The notes under the pieces: generated by a model
Databases searched by the model: none
The model's input: only the letters and a program-made list of their open reading frames with translations
Told to the model about the DNA's origin: nothing
In this document: positions 25,726-35,900 of the stretch, piece by piece
Numbering within the stretch: position 1 is the first letter of the stretch
Layout: the number at the start of each line of letters is the position of its first letter
Position numbers and translations under genes: made by a program
Assembly (NCBI GenBank): GCA_002071445.1
Contig: MWFE01000062.1
Span: forward strand, 62,001-126,000
Length of the DNA stretch: 64,000 bases
Direction of reading: 5' to 3'
Origin: Bacteroidetes bacterium ADurb.Bin008
Lineage (GTDB): Bacteria > Bacteroidota > Bacteroidia > Bacteroidales > Tenuifilaceae

Positions 25726-26826
25726 TTAAATCATACTGATGAAGTAGTTGTTGCTGCGAAGCTTAACCCCATAGAACCATTTCGAGAGGGGTATCATAAT
25801 TACCATCATAATGGCAAATCCCAGCAGGGTTATAAGAATGGAACCCTCGCGGTAAAACAGGTCGATACGTTTTACAAAAATTCCCAGTATGGCCAGATGG
25901 ATGGCGTAGAAAAATAGCGGAACTTTGCCTATTATGCTGAACCCGGATAGGCATTTTGGGCATACTCTACCAATCATTGAGAACAGGGTTACACCTAAAA
26001 CTACAATGCCGAAAAACCAGATATTGTGGAAAAGGCTGGGAGGGTATTTCTGGTCGATGAAGAATGAATAGGTGCCAAATCCCGAATAGCTGAATATATT
26101 GCCATAGCCTTGAAAAACCCTGATCACTATGGCCAACCCTATGGCAGTTAACCCTATGCAAAGCCCCATAATCACCCGTTTATGGTGGGTTTTCCATAAT
26201 TCGAACCAACCTGTACCCATAACAGAACCCAATACCGATAGGGCAAACCAGGGAATAATGGGGTACTTGTTGAATGAACCGGAGGTGATGAATGCTTCCA
26301 TTAAATATTTGGCCGGTAGGTTATCGGGATTGAAGCTTATGTTGAGCAGCAGTGGGTGTATTGCCAAAATACCCAAAGCCAGTGCAAGTCGGTAGTACCA
26401 TTGCCATGAAACGATGAGCGAGAGTAGAATCATGGAGAACCCAATGGTTGATATAATACCGAGATGCCACGGGTTGAATGTTTGAAAACCACCCCATGAG
26501 GAGTTAACCCAGGTTATTTGAATAATTATCAGAAATATACCTCGCTGTATAAGGTGCCATTTGGCTTTCCAGGGATGCGCCCCTTTTTTTAGCCTTTTGT
26601 GGAATGATAGCCATGTCATTCCCCCAGCCATCATAAGGAATCCGGGAGCACAGATGTAGCCTGCGTAACGCAGCGCAAATTGCCCCCAGGAGGGGAAAAG
26701 GGGATCGAATTCGTTGAGTTGTTTCCAAAATGCATTTAAGTAATAGGAACTATGGCCCAGGAGCATGAGCACACCTATGAATCCACGAAACTGATCAATG
26801 AAATCGTAACGTTGACCCTTTTCCAT
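25726..26826 (-). CDS. polytopic membrane acyltransferase (DUF1624/HGSNAT-like)
   Basis: 366 residues with about ten membrane helices. The N-terminus RYDFIDQFRGFIGVLMLLGHSSYYL carries the D..RG motif and a membrane His typical of heparan-alpha-glucosaminide N-acetyltransferase-like (DUF1624) proteins; later NPWHLGIISTIGFSMILL and PLFFYAIHLAILGIF fit the same fold. Members move acyl groups from cytoplasmic acyl-CoA to a substrate outside the inner membrane. In this operon the acceptor could be the poly-gamma-glutamate or an associated glycan; this is inference. Start ATG 26826, 25 bp after the LVIVD gene. Confidence 0.8.
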   Translation of the reverse strand: MEKGQRYDFIDQFRGFIGVLMLLGHSSYYLNAFWKQLNEFDPLFPSWGQFALRYAGYICAPGFLMMAGGMTWLSFHKRLKKGAHPWKAKWHLIQRGIFLIIIQITWVNSSWGGFQTFNPWHLGIISTIGFSMILLSLIVSWQWYYRLALALGILAIHPLLLNISFNPDNLPAKYLMEAFITSGSFNKYPIIPWFALSVLGSVMGTGWFELWKTHHKRVIMGLCIGLTAIGLAIVIRVFQGYGNIFSYSGFGTYSFFIDQKYPPSLFHNIWFFGIVVLGVTLFSMIGRVCPKCLSGFSIIGKVPLFFYAIHLAILGIFVKRIDLFYREGSILITLLGFAIMMVIMIPLSKWFYGVKLRSNNYFISMI

Positions 26827-26851
26827 GCCTCAAATCCCCATGGATATATTA

Positions 26852-27850
26852 CTATTTGGGTATGGCAATGATGATTAGCCCTTCGCTGTCATCGGCAAGG
26901 TAGATATACCGGTCATCGTAATCAAAGCCCATGGCATTCTTCGAATTTACCCAGCCAATTCTTTTGAGATTGGTAGGATTGGTAGCGTCGAGGATGTGGA
27001 GCCCGGCCTTTTGGGCCGAAACATACAGTTTCCCGTGGGTATAGGCCAAATCGTTGGCTACGCCTCCCGTTTCAAAACTCCCCACCACCTTTAATTTGTT
27101 TATATCCGAGAAATCGATAACCTGTACTCCGGCTGTCCTGCTGGCAACATAGGCAATTGGGCGATCATCGCAAAGGACTATGGATTCTGCATATCCCGGA
27201 AAATCCACCCATGATAGGAGGGGGTATATTCCGTAACCTTCATCAAAATTTGAGATATCAAAAACGCTAACTCCCATTTCACCACACGCCACAAACATGT
27301 ATTTTCCATCTTCCGAAATGGCCACACCATTTGCATAGCCATTGGTCAGGGTTCTTTCACGGATATCGGGTGTTCTGGGGTTGGACACTTCGGCTATTCG
27401 AACACCCTGCTCACTGGTTGAAATAAACAGGTAATCACCGAAAACGGTGATATCCTTTGCTGGTTTAACGTTTAGGTTCGAAACGGTTACTTCAGGATTT
27501 ATGGCGTTGGTAATGTCAACCACCGATAGACCGAATGTCCCTGCTGAAAGGTAAACCACGTTGCCCTTTTGGGCAATTCTTCTGGAATAACCACGGACGC
27601 TTTCGGTTGTGATAGATACTAAGGTGGGATTTTCTACATCCCTAATTCCCACAATTAACAATCCGCCCTCGCCCTGGGCGAAGCAAAGCAGGGTATCGTG
27701 CTTAATAACGTCCTGTGGATTGCCAGGTGTGGTGAAGCGGCTTATCACTTTGTATCCACCGGAGTCGAAAATTAAATCGGGATCACTTGGCTTGCCACAG
27801 CCCGAAAGTAGCGCTAAACTGAGTATGAGAATGGTAGTTAATCGATTCAT
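26852..27850 (-). CDS. LVIVD-repeat beta-propeller lipoprotein
   Basis: 332 residues. Lipoprotein signal ending LLSGC (Cys18). The remainder is a beta-propeller of LVIVD repeats, each with a strand such as LLIVGIRDVENPTLVS, LSVVDITNAINPEVTVS, VRIAEVSNPRTPDI, VSVFDISNFDEGYG, VQVIDFSDINKLKVVG and LHILDATNPTNLKRIG, six or seven blades. LVIVD propellers are found on cell surfaces of Bacteroidota and archaea; ligands are unknown. It lies 16 bp after the barrel gene and 25 bp before the acyltransferase in the pgs operon. Confidence 0.88.
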   Translation of the reverse strand: MNRLTTILILSLALLSGCGKPSDPDLIFDSGGYKVISRFTTPGNPQDVIKHDTLLCFAQGEGGLLIVGIRDVENPTLVSITTESVRGYSRRIAQKGNVVYLSAGTFGLSVVDITNAINPEVTVSNLNVKPAKDITVFGDYLFISTSEQGVRIAEVSNPRTPDIRERTLTNGYANGVAISEDGKYMFVACGEMGVSVFDISNFDEGYGIYPLLSWVDFPGYAESIVLCDDRPIAYVASRTAGVQVIDFSDINKLKVVGSFETGGVANDLAYTHGKLYVSAQKAGLHILDATNPTNLKRIGWVNSKNAMGFDYDDRYIYLADDSEGLIIIAIPK

Positions 27851-27866
27851 GGCTAGTGCGATATGA

Positions 27867-29066
27867 TTAAAAGTTAAAATTATAGGTAAATGAAAGTCCG
27901 ATTTGGTTTTGACTGTAACCCTTTTCCTCGGCCACGAGCAAACGGTTATTATCAGCCATTGTATCGGAGTTGCGTTTGTAATATGTGTAATTTATTGATA
28001 GATTAAGCGGTTGAGAGATGTTTATGCTATATGAAACGGCAAGGTAGTAATTAACATCGATGCGTCCGGCATGATATGGATCGGCATCGGGGTGCTTTTT
28101 AGAAGTAAAATATCGTTTCCCCAACCGACCCTCGACGGATATACTATGGTTTAGGTTTAAAAGCTTGGGTAATTTATATCTAACCGCAGACGAAAACGTG
28201 TGGTCGAAATACTGTGCATCGGAGTCATCGGATGTCTCCTTTTTTTCGCCGGGCATGTCGTACCCTTTGGCTATGGAGGATGTGAATGAGTATTTGGGTT
28301 GAATGCTTATACTTTTCCCGAGTGGTTGGAAAACCGTTAGAGCGTAACTAAAATCATCAGAATCGTACTCAATGTAGTGAGTATTGTAGTAATATTTGGA
28401 ATAATCGAATGAAAATCGAACTCCGGTATTTTTGAAGAAAGTGTTGTGAAACCAGAAGCCATAATTGTGCTTGGAAAAGCTCATGGGTTTGAATGTTTCG
28501 GGAGTGTACCCTAAAACGGCTACCCAATCATCGTCACGAAAATGGCGTATGTAAAAATTGGGAATATAGCTATAGCTCAACCTGAAGTGCCTTTTCTTTG
28601 GCAATACCTGTCTATATGTAATAAGAAGGTAATCCCAATTTTTAATGGGGTTTACGGCATACTGAGTATGGTTGAACCGCAAATCGAATTCTGAACGCTG
28701 TTTGCCAAAAATTCTCTTTTTCGCTGATAGCTTGATAGAGGGCTTTAATACCAGATCGTCATAGGTGTTGATTTGAAACCTCCCTTCATCCTCTCGGTTT
28801 AAAAATCTATTCAAATACTTGTCGGAATACTTTAGAATATTGTCATCATATGTACTTGAAATACCTATCTCTAGACTGAAATCAGCAAATTTGGTTTTTT
28901 TCTGTTGCTGCTTTTTGCTCTTATCGGCGGCATTCTTTTGCTGTTTTTCAGGAGTGGTTGTCTTAGTTTCCTTGGGCTTGGGTTTGGGTTTATCCTGAGC
29001 AAGCAAGTGATTCCCGATACATAGGAGAAGAACAATGGTTGCCATTGCTTTGCAGAGTGATTTCAT
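27867..29066 (-). CDS. outer-membrane beta-barrel protein of the pgs operon
   Basis: About 399 residues from ATG 29066 (signal peptide MKSLCKAMATIV.. ending NHLLAQ). A Lys/Pro/Gln-rich linker (about 25-60) is followed by about 330 residues of alternating aromatic strands such as RFNHTQYAV, RLSYSYIPNFYIRHFRDDDW, FSFDYSKYYYNTHYI and ISVEGRLGKRYF, and the chain ends in QIGLSFTYNFNF with the C-terminal aromatic typical of barrels inserted by the BAM machine. No family is recognised. Context makes it a candidate polymer export channel or its base. Longer starts (ATG 29096, TTG 29138) lack a sensible signal peptide position. Confidence 0.8.
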   Translation of the reverse strand: MKSLCKAMATIVLLLCIGNHLLAQDKPKPKPKETKTTTPEKQQKNAADKSKKQQQKKTKFADFSLEIGISSTYDDNILKYSDKYLNRFLNREDEGRFQINTYDDLVLKPSIKLSAKKRIFGKQRSEFDLRFNHTQYAVNPIKNWDYLLITYRQVLPKKRHFRLSYSYIPNFYIRHFRDDDWVAVLGYTPETFKPMSFSKHNYGFWFHNTFFKNTGVRFSFDYSKYYYNTHYIEYDSDDFSYALTVFQPLGKSISIQPKYSFTSSIAKGYDMPGEKKETSDDSDAQYFDHTFSSAVRYKLPKLLNLNHSISVEGRLGKRYFTSKKHPDADPYHAGRIDVNYYLAVSYSINISQPLNLSINYTYYKRNSDTMADNNRLLVAEEKGYSQNQIGLSFTYNFNF

Positions 29067-29140
29067 AAGCGGTATTTTGAAATCGTGTACTTGCATAAAG
29101 GTCTGTATTTCAGTTTGTCTAGTTGATTGGTAGTGCAAAA

Positions 29141-30067
29141 TTACCTTTTTTTCTTAACATCAACTTTGGGGATCATCATACGGACCAAAATAGAATTTTT
29201 ATCCTTATCGAGAGGGATTAGTTCATAAATTTGCCTTCCTGAGGGAACATCTATGATGAACTCGCACGCTTTACCCGGCACTAAGTCCTTGCCGTGCAAA
29301 TAGCTGGTTGCTTCGGAGCGCCGGCTACTCATCTGATACGTGTTAATAATCCTGTCGTTGTTTTTAACCTGTACTCTGTAATGTACGTTACCGCGCATAT
29401 TATAAGTAAATTCAACTCTGGTAAATACGCGTAATTCGGTTGGACCAATAACCTCAACGCGTAATGGCTTCTCAGTCGAGAAACGGTAGTACGAAACGCT
29501 GGTTTCGTTTGCAACCAGTTCAACGATATCGGACGATTGGGCCGTGTAGAATCCAATCCACTCCCTTTTTTTCTCCTTCGTGGGGGTAAAAATAAATCGG
29601 GTGGCCACACCCGGAGAATTTTCAGGTAAACTGAACTCAATGGTGTGCGTCCCCCTATTGAGTAGGATTTCTATCTTCATCAATTGTCCAGGCACGCCCA
29701 AAGCCCCGTTGACGAATGTGGATTTTGTGGATCTAACAGCCGATTTGACTTTTATTTGCTTTTGAGTTCCGCCATCAATGGTGTATAAAATATTGTAGTT
29801 CACTTTCACTTTTTGACTGGGAACGAATTGAGCACGCGAAAGTACTTGTAATTTTCCAGGGCCTTTAACGGTAATGACAGATTTTCTATCTGTATCCAAA
29901 AAGTAGTATGTTCTACTTTTACCTTCCACATTGATACCCACTTCTTTTTTATAAGAGGTGGGAGATAGCGATTTTCTGCTTTGCGCGTTTAGTGCAAAGG
30001 TAGTACTACACAGTAAGGCAATCAGCATCAAACAGTAGGATAAATTTTTCATCATGGTGGTTTTCAT
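29141..30067 (-). CDS. secreted protein with two tandem copies of an unknown domain
   Basis: 308 residues. Signal peptide ends at ALNAQ (about 29). The mature chain holds two homologous halves of about 125 residues: the first with YYFLDTDRKSVITVKGPGKL and IEFSLPEN, the second with YYRFSTEKPLRVEVIGPTEL and IIDVPSGR. Each half looks like a beta-sandwich. No family recognised; probably periplasmic. It lies 19 bp after pgsW and is followed by the barrel gene, so the two may function together. Confidence 0.78.
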   Translation of the reverse strand: MKTTMMKNLSYCLMLIALLCSTTFALNAQSRKSLSPTSYKKEVGINVEGKSRTYYFLDTDRKSVITVKGPGKLQVLSRAQFVPSQKVKVNYNILYTIDGGTQKQIKVKSAVRSTKSTFVNGALGVPGQLMKIEILLNRGTHTIEFSLPENSPGVATRFIFTPTKEKKREWIGFYTAQSSDIVELVANETSVSYYRFSTEKPLRVEVIGPTELRVFTRVEFTYNMRGNVHYRVQVKNNDRIINTYQMSSRRSEATSYLHGKDLVPGKACEFIIDVPSGRQIYELIPLDKDKNSILVRMMIPKVDVKKKR

Positions 30068-30086
30068 GGGTTATTTGTATTGACTA

Positions 30087-31241
30087 CTATAGCATTTCAT
30101 CCTCGAACCGATCATCAGTTTCGGGAATGGGTTGTTGGGCATTCACAATTTCTGTCCCCAGGCGATGGCTCTTTTTCTCATTAATAAACACCAGCAAGAT
30201 AACAACTATTAGGATAACTGTGGCAATTGAGGTGATTACAAGATCGTATTTTTTCTGTATAAATATCCCGCCTTCGCCTGGTTCCGGTAGCGGAACAGGG
30301 CTATTGGGAAGGTCGTATGCCCTTGTTATATCCTTGATATTTGCCAAGTGTATAATGGGTAAACCCTTTTGACCCATAAGAACGATTACACCTTTAACCG
30401 GATAATTTTTCATCAGTAAGTTCTTGGTCAGCCCTGTTGGAATAAGCTCGCTGTTAACCGTATGCCCCAGGCTTGAAATACCTCCTCCCACATTGATAAA
30501 AGCCTTAATGGGTTTCCCCTGACTGTGCTGTGCATATAATTCCATCCGTTTCTCAATGCTCTTTTCTAAATGATTCTCATTGATAAAGAGGACCTTATTC
30601 CTTTCAATGGCATCAACTATTAGTTGCCTTCCTTCGGGACTTAACCCTCTACCAATATCGAATCCTCCGCCAATGGAAGCTGCAATCGACTTGTTGGAAA
30701 AAATATTTGCAGAATATAGAGCATTTTCCATATCGAGCCATGTGAAGTAGGGGTCGTTGGCGCCGTAATTGGAAGCCCCAACGGAGGAGATAATGATGGG
30801 TTTTAGCTTAAGGGTTTCAATGGCGGCTAAAACAGAAATATTGAGCGCAGGGAAAGAGCCTGTTACTGCAACAGCGACAACATCACCACTTTTAACACCT
30901 GCATCCATAAGGTATTGCACAATAACAGCGGCAAAATTGGGGTTCAGCGATGTTAGCTTAGCATCGATATACCCCCTGTCGGTAGTTATCAACGAGTATT
31001 CCTGCCCAATCAACGCAGTTTGGTTGGGATCGTTTATCATATCTACAAAAATACCCTCTTCCAGCCTGAACGATTTGAGATAATCGGCTGCTTTCCTGGA
31101 GAGGATGGCGGCTTCCAACTTCTCATCGTACCACTGCTGACGTACATCCTTTTTGCTTTTCTCAACGGCAATGAAGGCCAGAAGCGCCAAGGCGAAGAGA
31201 AAGCCTAAAACAATATTGGATTTTGCTCTAAATGTGGTCAT
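30087..31241 (-). CDS. pgsW: poly-gamma-glutamate system protein PgsW
   Basis: 384 residues. It has an N-terminal membrane helix (about 9-27), an extracytoplasmic domain (about 30-335) with the family segments LLKPIIISSVGASNYGANDPYFTWLDME and SIGGGFDIGRGLSPEGR, INVGGGISSLGHT, and a C-terminal membrane helix (about 340-362). This is the poly-gamma-glutamate system protein family, found with PgsB and PgsC in Gram-negative operons. The biochemical role is unknown. It follows pgsC after 8 bp. Confidence 0.88.
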   Translation of the reverse strand: MTTFRAKSNIVLGFLFALALLAFIAVEKSKKDVRQQWYDEKLEAAILSRKAADYLKSFRLEEGIFVDMINDPNQTALIGQEYSLITTDRGYIDAKLTSLNPNFAAVIVQYLMDAGVKSGDVVAVAVTGSFPALNISVLAAIETLKLKPIIISSVGASNYGANDPYFTWLDMENALYSANIFSNKSIAASIGGGFDIGRGLSPEGRQLIVDAIERNKVLFINENHLEKSIEKRMELYAQHSQGKPIKAFINVGGGISSLGHTVNSELIPTGLTKNLLMKNYPVKGVIVLMGQKGLPIIHLANIKDITRAYDLPNSPVPLPEPGEGGIFIQKKYDLVITSIATVILIVVILLVFINEKKSHRLGTEIVNAQQPIPETDDRFEDEML

Positions 31242-31249
31242 GGTAGTGT

Positions 31250-31702
31250 TTATTTAGGCAGGAGGGCCCCTGCGAAAATTATGATGATGATAAGCCTAAC
31301 CAGTACTGACGAAACGAAAACAACCGTCAGAGTTTTAAAGATTCCTTGCTTGCTGAACCAGTGCGCTATTAACCCCGGTATTACCCACCCCACCGCATGA
31401 AGTTCAACAGTTGAAGTGGCAAGATCGATGGAGAAGAAGTGCCTTGAGAAGTTGGCAAGTAAGCAGCCAATGAGCAGACACAGCACCATTTGTCGTCGCC
31501 CGTAAAGGAAAGTATAATTGCTTAATACCTTGATAATTAAAAAAGTTATCAGGCTAACGATCAGGATGCCTGCTATCCTTTCGGGATTTGTAAGTTGAAG
31601 GGCAATGTACCCGGGGACAACGATGCCCCCTGCAGCCAGGCCAAAAACTTCGTATGAGAGCAGGCTGAGAATTAACCCAATGGTAATGGCGATTTCAATC
31701 AT
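31250..31702 (-). CDS. pgsC: poly-gamma-glutamate biosynthesis protein PgsC/CapC
   Basis: 150 residues with four or five membrane helices, the normal size of PgsC. The signature EVFGLAAGGIVVPGYIALQL near the N-terminus (residues 18-37) is characteristic. PgsC is the membrane partner of the PgsB ligase. The ATG overlaps the pgsB stop by 4 bp, indicating translational coupling. Confidence 0.93.
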   Translation of the reverse strand: MIEIAITIGLILSLLSYEVFGLAAGGIVVPGYIALQLTNPERIAGILIVSLITFLIIKVLSNYTFLYGRRQMVLCLLIGCLLANFSRHFFSIDLATSTVELHAVGWVIPGLIAHWFSKQGIFKTLTVVFVSSVLVRLIIIIIFAGALLPK

Positions 31703-32883
31703 GGTTGTATGCTTCTGTGTTCAAAAAATTCGACAGTTTGAGCCCCTATGCCACCCATATTCCCTATGGCTATAATGGACGATTGATTTGGGGTTGCTGC
31801 CAAAACCGCTTCGAAAACCTTGTCGGGAGTAGTCCAGCCAAGGTTGATAATTTTCCCTGTAGGTATCCCTCCGCTTGTGAGCAGCCCCTCAACAACCTCG
31901 CACGATTGACCGATAAGAATCACGTATTCAATCTCGTTGCCAATTCTTTTTGCAGTCATTTCGGCCAGCTGTTTTGCCCTATCCAGTCTGTCCTGCCTTG
32001 TGTTGAGGAGCACTATTCTGGTTTCGTTGAAACCAATTTCGTCGCGAATTTTTTGCCAGATCATGAGGGTTGAGTCGGGATCGTTGGCAGCAAAAGCGTT
32101 GTAGAAAACCATTTTTTTCCCAAAAGCCTCAATGGTAAAAGCCCTCAATACGCCGGCATCGGGAATGGCAGCGTACATACCTTTGAGAGCAACGTTTCTC
32201 TCAACACCCACATGTTGGCACACGGCAAGCGCTAGGGCCACATTCTCCCGATGCTCTATATAGCCAAATGGCTTCATCTCATCGAGGGTAACATAGCTGT
32301 GATCAACGAAGTGGCATTGTGTATTGCGTTTATCGGCAATGTTTTTAATAAGGTCAGGATTGCTGATTTCGGCAGAGAACAGGTGTTGGTTTCGTGGGAT
32401 TGTACCGCCCAGCGTATGGGCAATCTCAGGTAGCGTATGTCCCATGACATCGATATGGTCATACCTCACATTGGTCATTACGCTCACGTTGGAATGAATC
32501 ATTTTTCGCTCGGTAATGATCTGGTATTGAGGTTGTAGTGCCATGCACTCCACAACCAAAGCTTGAACCTTTTTGTTGGCAGCGAACTTAACAATGGATA
32601 GCTGTTCGATAATGTTAGCCGATGATTTCCTATGTATGAGTGTTTCTGTTCCGTTTTCGAGGATTAGGCGAGGGAAGGTCCCTGTGACTTTAGTCAAAGT
32701 AGATATACCTCCAGCTCTCAGCCCGGCACCAATCAATCGGGTAACGCTTGATTTACCCCTGGTGCCATTGACATGGATGCGTATGGGAATAGAGCGAATC
32801 CTTTTCTGATGCCCACGAAACTCAATAACCCCGGCAACAACTGCAATTGTTATGATAATTAGAAGAATTTGGAGGCTATACAT
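31699..32883 (-). CDS. pgsB: poly-gamma-glutamate synthase PgsB/CapB
   Basis: 394 residues. After one N-terminal membrane helix (about 4-20) comes a Mur-ligase-like ATPase: P-loop HVNGTRGKSSVTRLI (39-52), SNVSVMTNVRYDHIDVMG with the Mur-type NVR.DH motif, and LLNTRQDRLDRAKQLAEM in the C-terminal domain. It ligates glutamate by gamma-peptide bonds at the inner face of the membrane. It is the first gene of the eight-gene pgs unit. I see no PgsA/CapA phosphoesterase-like gene in the window; PgsW replaces it in position. Confidence 0.95.
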   Translation of the reverse strand: MYSLQILLIIITIAVVAGVIEFRGHQKRIRSIPIRIHVNGTRGKSSVTRLIGAGLRAGGISTLTKVTGTFPRLILENGTETLIHRKSSANIIEQLSIVKFAANKKVQALVVECMALQPQYQIITERKMIHSNVSVMTNVRYDHIDVMGHTLPEIAHTLGGTIPRNQHLFSAEISNPDLIKNIADKRNTQCHFVDHSYVTLDEMKPFGYIEHRENVALALAVCQHVGVERNVALKGMYAAIPDAGVLRAFTIEAFGKKMVFYNAFAANDPDSTLMIWQKIRDEIGFNETRIVLLNTRQDRLDRAKQLAEMTAKRIGNEIEYVILIGQSCEVVEGLLTSGGIPTGKIINLGWTTPDKVFEAVLAATPNQSSIIAIGNMGGIGAQTVEFFEHRSIQP

Positions 32884-32993
32884 TATTCGGTTGTATCAGT
32901 GGTCATGAGAAGGTTTGTTAAAAAGTAGTTCTTTTGCGACAAATGAAATGGATTGAAATATGGGATTCCTCCATTTGACTAAAAATTAGTTTT

Positions 32994-35900
32994 CTAATAC
33001 TTAATCATCCTTTTGCTTTCGAATGAATTTTCGGTCTGCAATCGGTAAATGTACATTCCCGGTGGTACAGGAACACCATAGTTATTTTTCCCATTCCAAG
33101 TGACGTTATAGCTGCCGGCTGGCAAATTTTGGCTGATTAGTGTGCGTATCAATTGCCCGGTAATGCTGAAAACATCAATTTTTACATATCCGGGATGTTT
33201 TATCACATAGCCAATACTTGTTACATCGCCAAAAGGATTAGGGTAGTTTTGCAATAAAGCGAACGACTTATTGAATAGTCCCGGATCTATTTCTGGTCCT
33301 ACCGAAACAATTTCGGCAACAGTAGGTGCCGTAGTAGTAAATTTAATGGCATATGCGTTGCCCAAAGAGGTGGCAGTGGGGTGGTATTTCGTGTTGAAAA
33401 CATACTGTATCCCAATATTTTGAGAGTGGTTTTCAATGCCAACAGTCACGCTTTGAGTATCATGGATTTCTTTGTATTGAAAAATAATTTCACCGTCACC
33501 TGTAAGGGTTGGGTAGTATTGGGGATCGAGAAGAATGACTTGAAAATACTCTCTCACCGGTTCATCCACAAAGTTGTTATGCGAAATTCCATCCCATTGA
33601 ATAATGAAACGGTGGTTTGTACCATCATGCTGGTAATAAATCTTGCCAAGGAAAAACTCATCATCGTAAAGGTCGTCCCAGAATACAGCAACCATACAAT
33701 TCACTTCATCATTGCTTGGAATGGTACTGTTCTCTGCAATTGTTTGCGTACCGGGTCCAAATGCAATCCAGCCATCTGTACTCACGCGTATTTGGTCATA
33801 AACAATGCCGTAGTACTTAAAATTAAATGGTAGATTAATGGTAGTGGTAAAGTCGCTTTGCTGTGGCAATTGAATTTGCGTACCGGATCCATTCAATTCA
33901 GCCCACTTGTATTCGGGCCTTTGCTCATAGAAGGTATCGTCATTCGAATAGGCGTAATACCCATATCCGTCGGGGCCGGTATAGTCCGTTGACATTTGCT
34001 TTGATACAGGGATAGAGAAAGAGAATGATGCTTCGTATGGGTAGTTGGCATCCTCGGTGTATATTTTAAGGTTGTAAATGGCTACATAGCCTGCAGGGCA
34101 GTTATCTTTTACCCTTACGATAAACGCATCATTACGATTGTATGCCGTTCTTCCAATGGGAATGGACCCAAAAGAACTATTGGGTTCAATAATGGTAATG
34201 TTAGGATCGTTACAGGTCAATATACCTTTAACATTGTAGGCTAAATCATCTCCGATATTGGTAATGGATACCAGCAAAGCGGTTGTTTCTCCCGGATCCA
34301 TCCTATAGTTCATGTTGGTAGATAAAGAATCGAACACAAGGAAGTTATCGAACTGCAATGAACAACCCTTCACGCTGAGCGTTAAGGAGTAATCCCATGA
34401 GCTATTTAAACTGCTAACATGTAATACAATGGGGATTGCATATCCAATGGGGCAATTTGGTTTAACCACAAATTGGAACGGATCGCCTGTTTTGCTCTCA
34501 TTGGGGGATAAACTGCCATATGAAACCGGGTCTGTAGTTAGAATTGTTATGTATTCGTCAGATGATGAGAGTGTTGCTTGAATATTTTTAACTTCTAATT
34601 CCCCCCAGTTTTTCAGGGTAAAGGCGATGTTGCAAGTTTCGTTGGGATTGATCTGTCCATCATTGTTCCCGTCTATATCCTCTATAATCGGATCACCGCT
34701 TATCCCAATAAGTTCTTCAACTAGTTGAACCTCAATTGTTCCTTGTTTAGGCTTTACTCTGTCACCTCTTACCGTAATGGTCAGATTCCCTGCTTGTGGA
34801 GCTATAAAATCGAAAATAACCTTCCCTGTTTCATCGGTAAATCCCGATATAAAAACATCATCTCCAGTTATTGTAACGGTACCGTTAACTACTGGAAAGC
34901 CGGTATTCTCGTATGTGGCAACACATTCAACTGTTGAGTGTCCAACATAGATAAGATCGGTGAAATCAATATTTACTTCCTGCGGAATATTTTTCCAAAT
35001 ATGAATACTGGGGTCACCTAAAGTACAATATACTTTGTAGTGGTATTCTACATAGTATTCATTTCCAAACACATTGTACATATAAAGTTTTCCCCTTAGA
35101 AGTGACTGCCCGGGAGTTTCCATTCCTTCCTGAAACATCCCAATATACATTCCCTTATCAATGCGATTGTTATATGTTGTATGGGTATTTGATGTTGCAC
35201 CAACAAAGGACACAGCTCCTCTGGGGTTATTTATTGTTCCCAGTTCAATCATATCTTCTCCAAAGCAGTTTCCGTATGAATAGTCAAACATGGCTACGCC
35301 ACAACCAATGCTTGTTACAAATGGCATTTTTTGCCCATTATTCAAACTCATGACCTCTGAGTGCCCAAAGCTATAGCAGCTTGCATACCAGCCGTAGGCC
35401 CATCCCTCGCCGCGATAATTCAAAAAGCTTCGACCCTGATTGAGTGCATTGATAATATCAGTAATAGAATAGGTGCAGTTGGAGCTCCAATTTCCATCGC
35501 TCATCATGGTATCCACAGATAAAAATCTGCCATTTTGCAGTAACACATCAGCCACGAATCGCTTAGTTTGAACCTGTGATTCGTACTGATTATTTGAGCA
35601 GCAGGTAGCCTTTTTAATCCAGGTTGGGTCTTCAGTATAAGGATTTTTCTCGTAAACCTTGAATTTATTCATCATTATCTGCATAACATTATTATCCTGA
35701 TTGGTGAATCGGCCAATCATCATCTCAGGAAAATAGTCATCACCGTCAACGGCAACGAAAAAGTCCTCCCAGGGGAAAGAGTATGATGGATATGTAACAA
35801 TTTTTTTGGGAAAAATTGCATCATCCCCCACTATCAAAACATAGGTTGGGCGGTCCTCCCAGTTCTGATATACATCCGAAATGTAATTCTTTATAGTATT

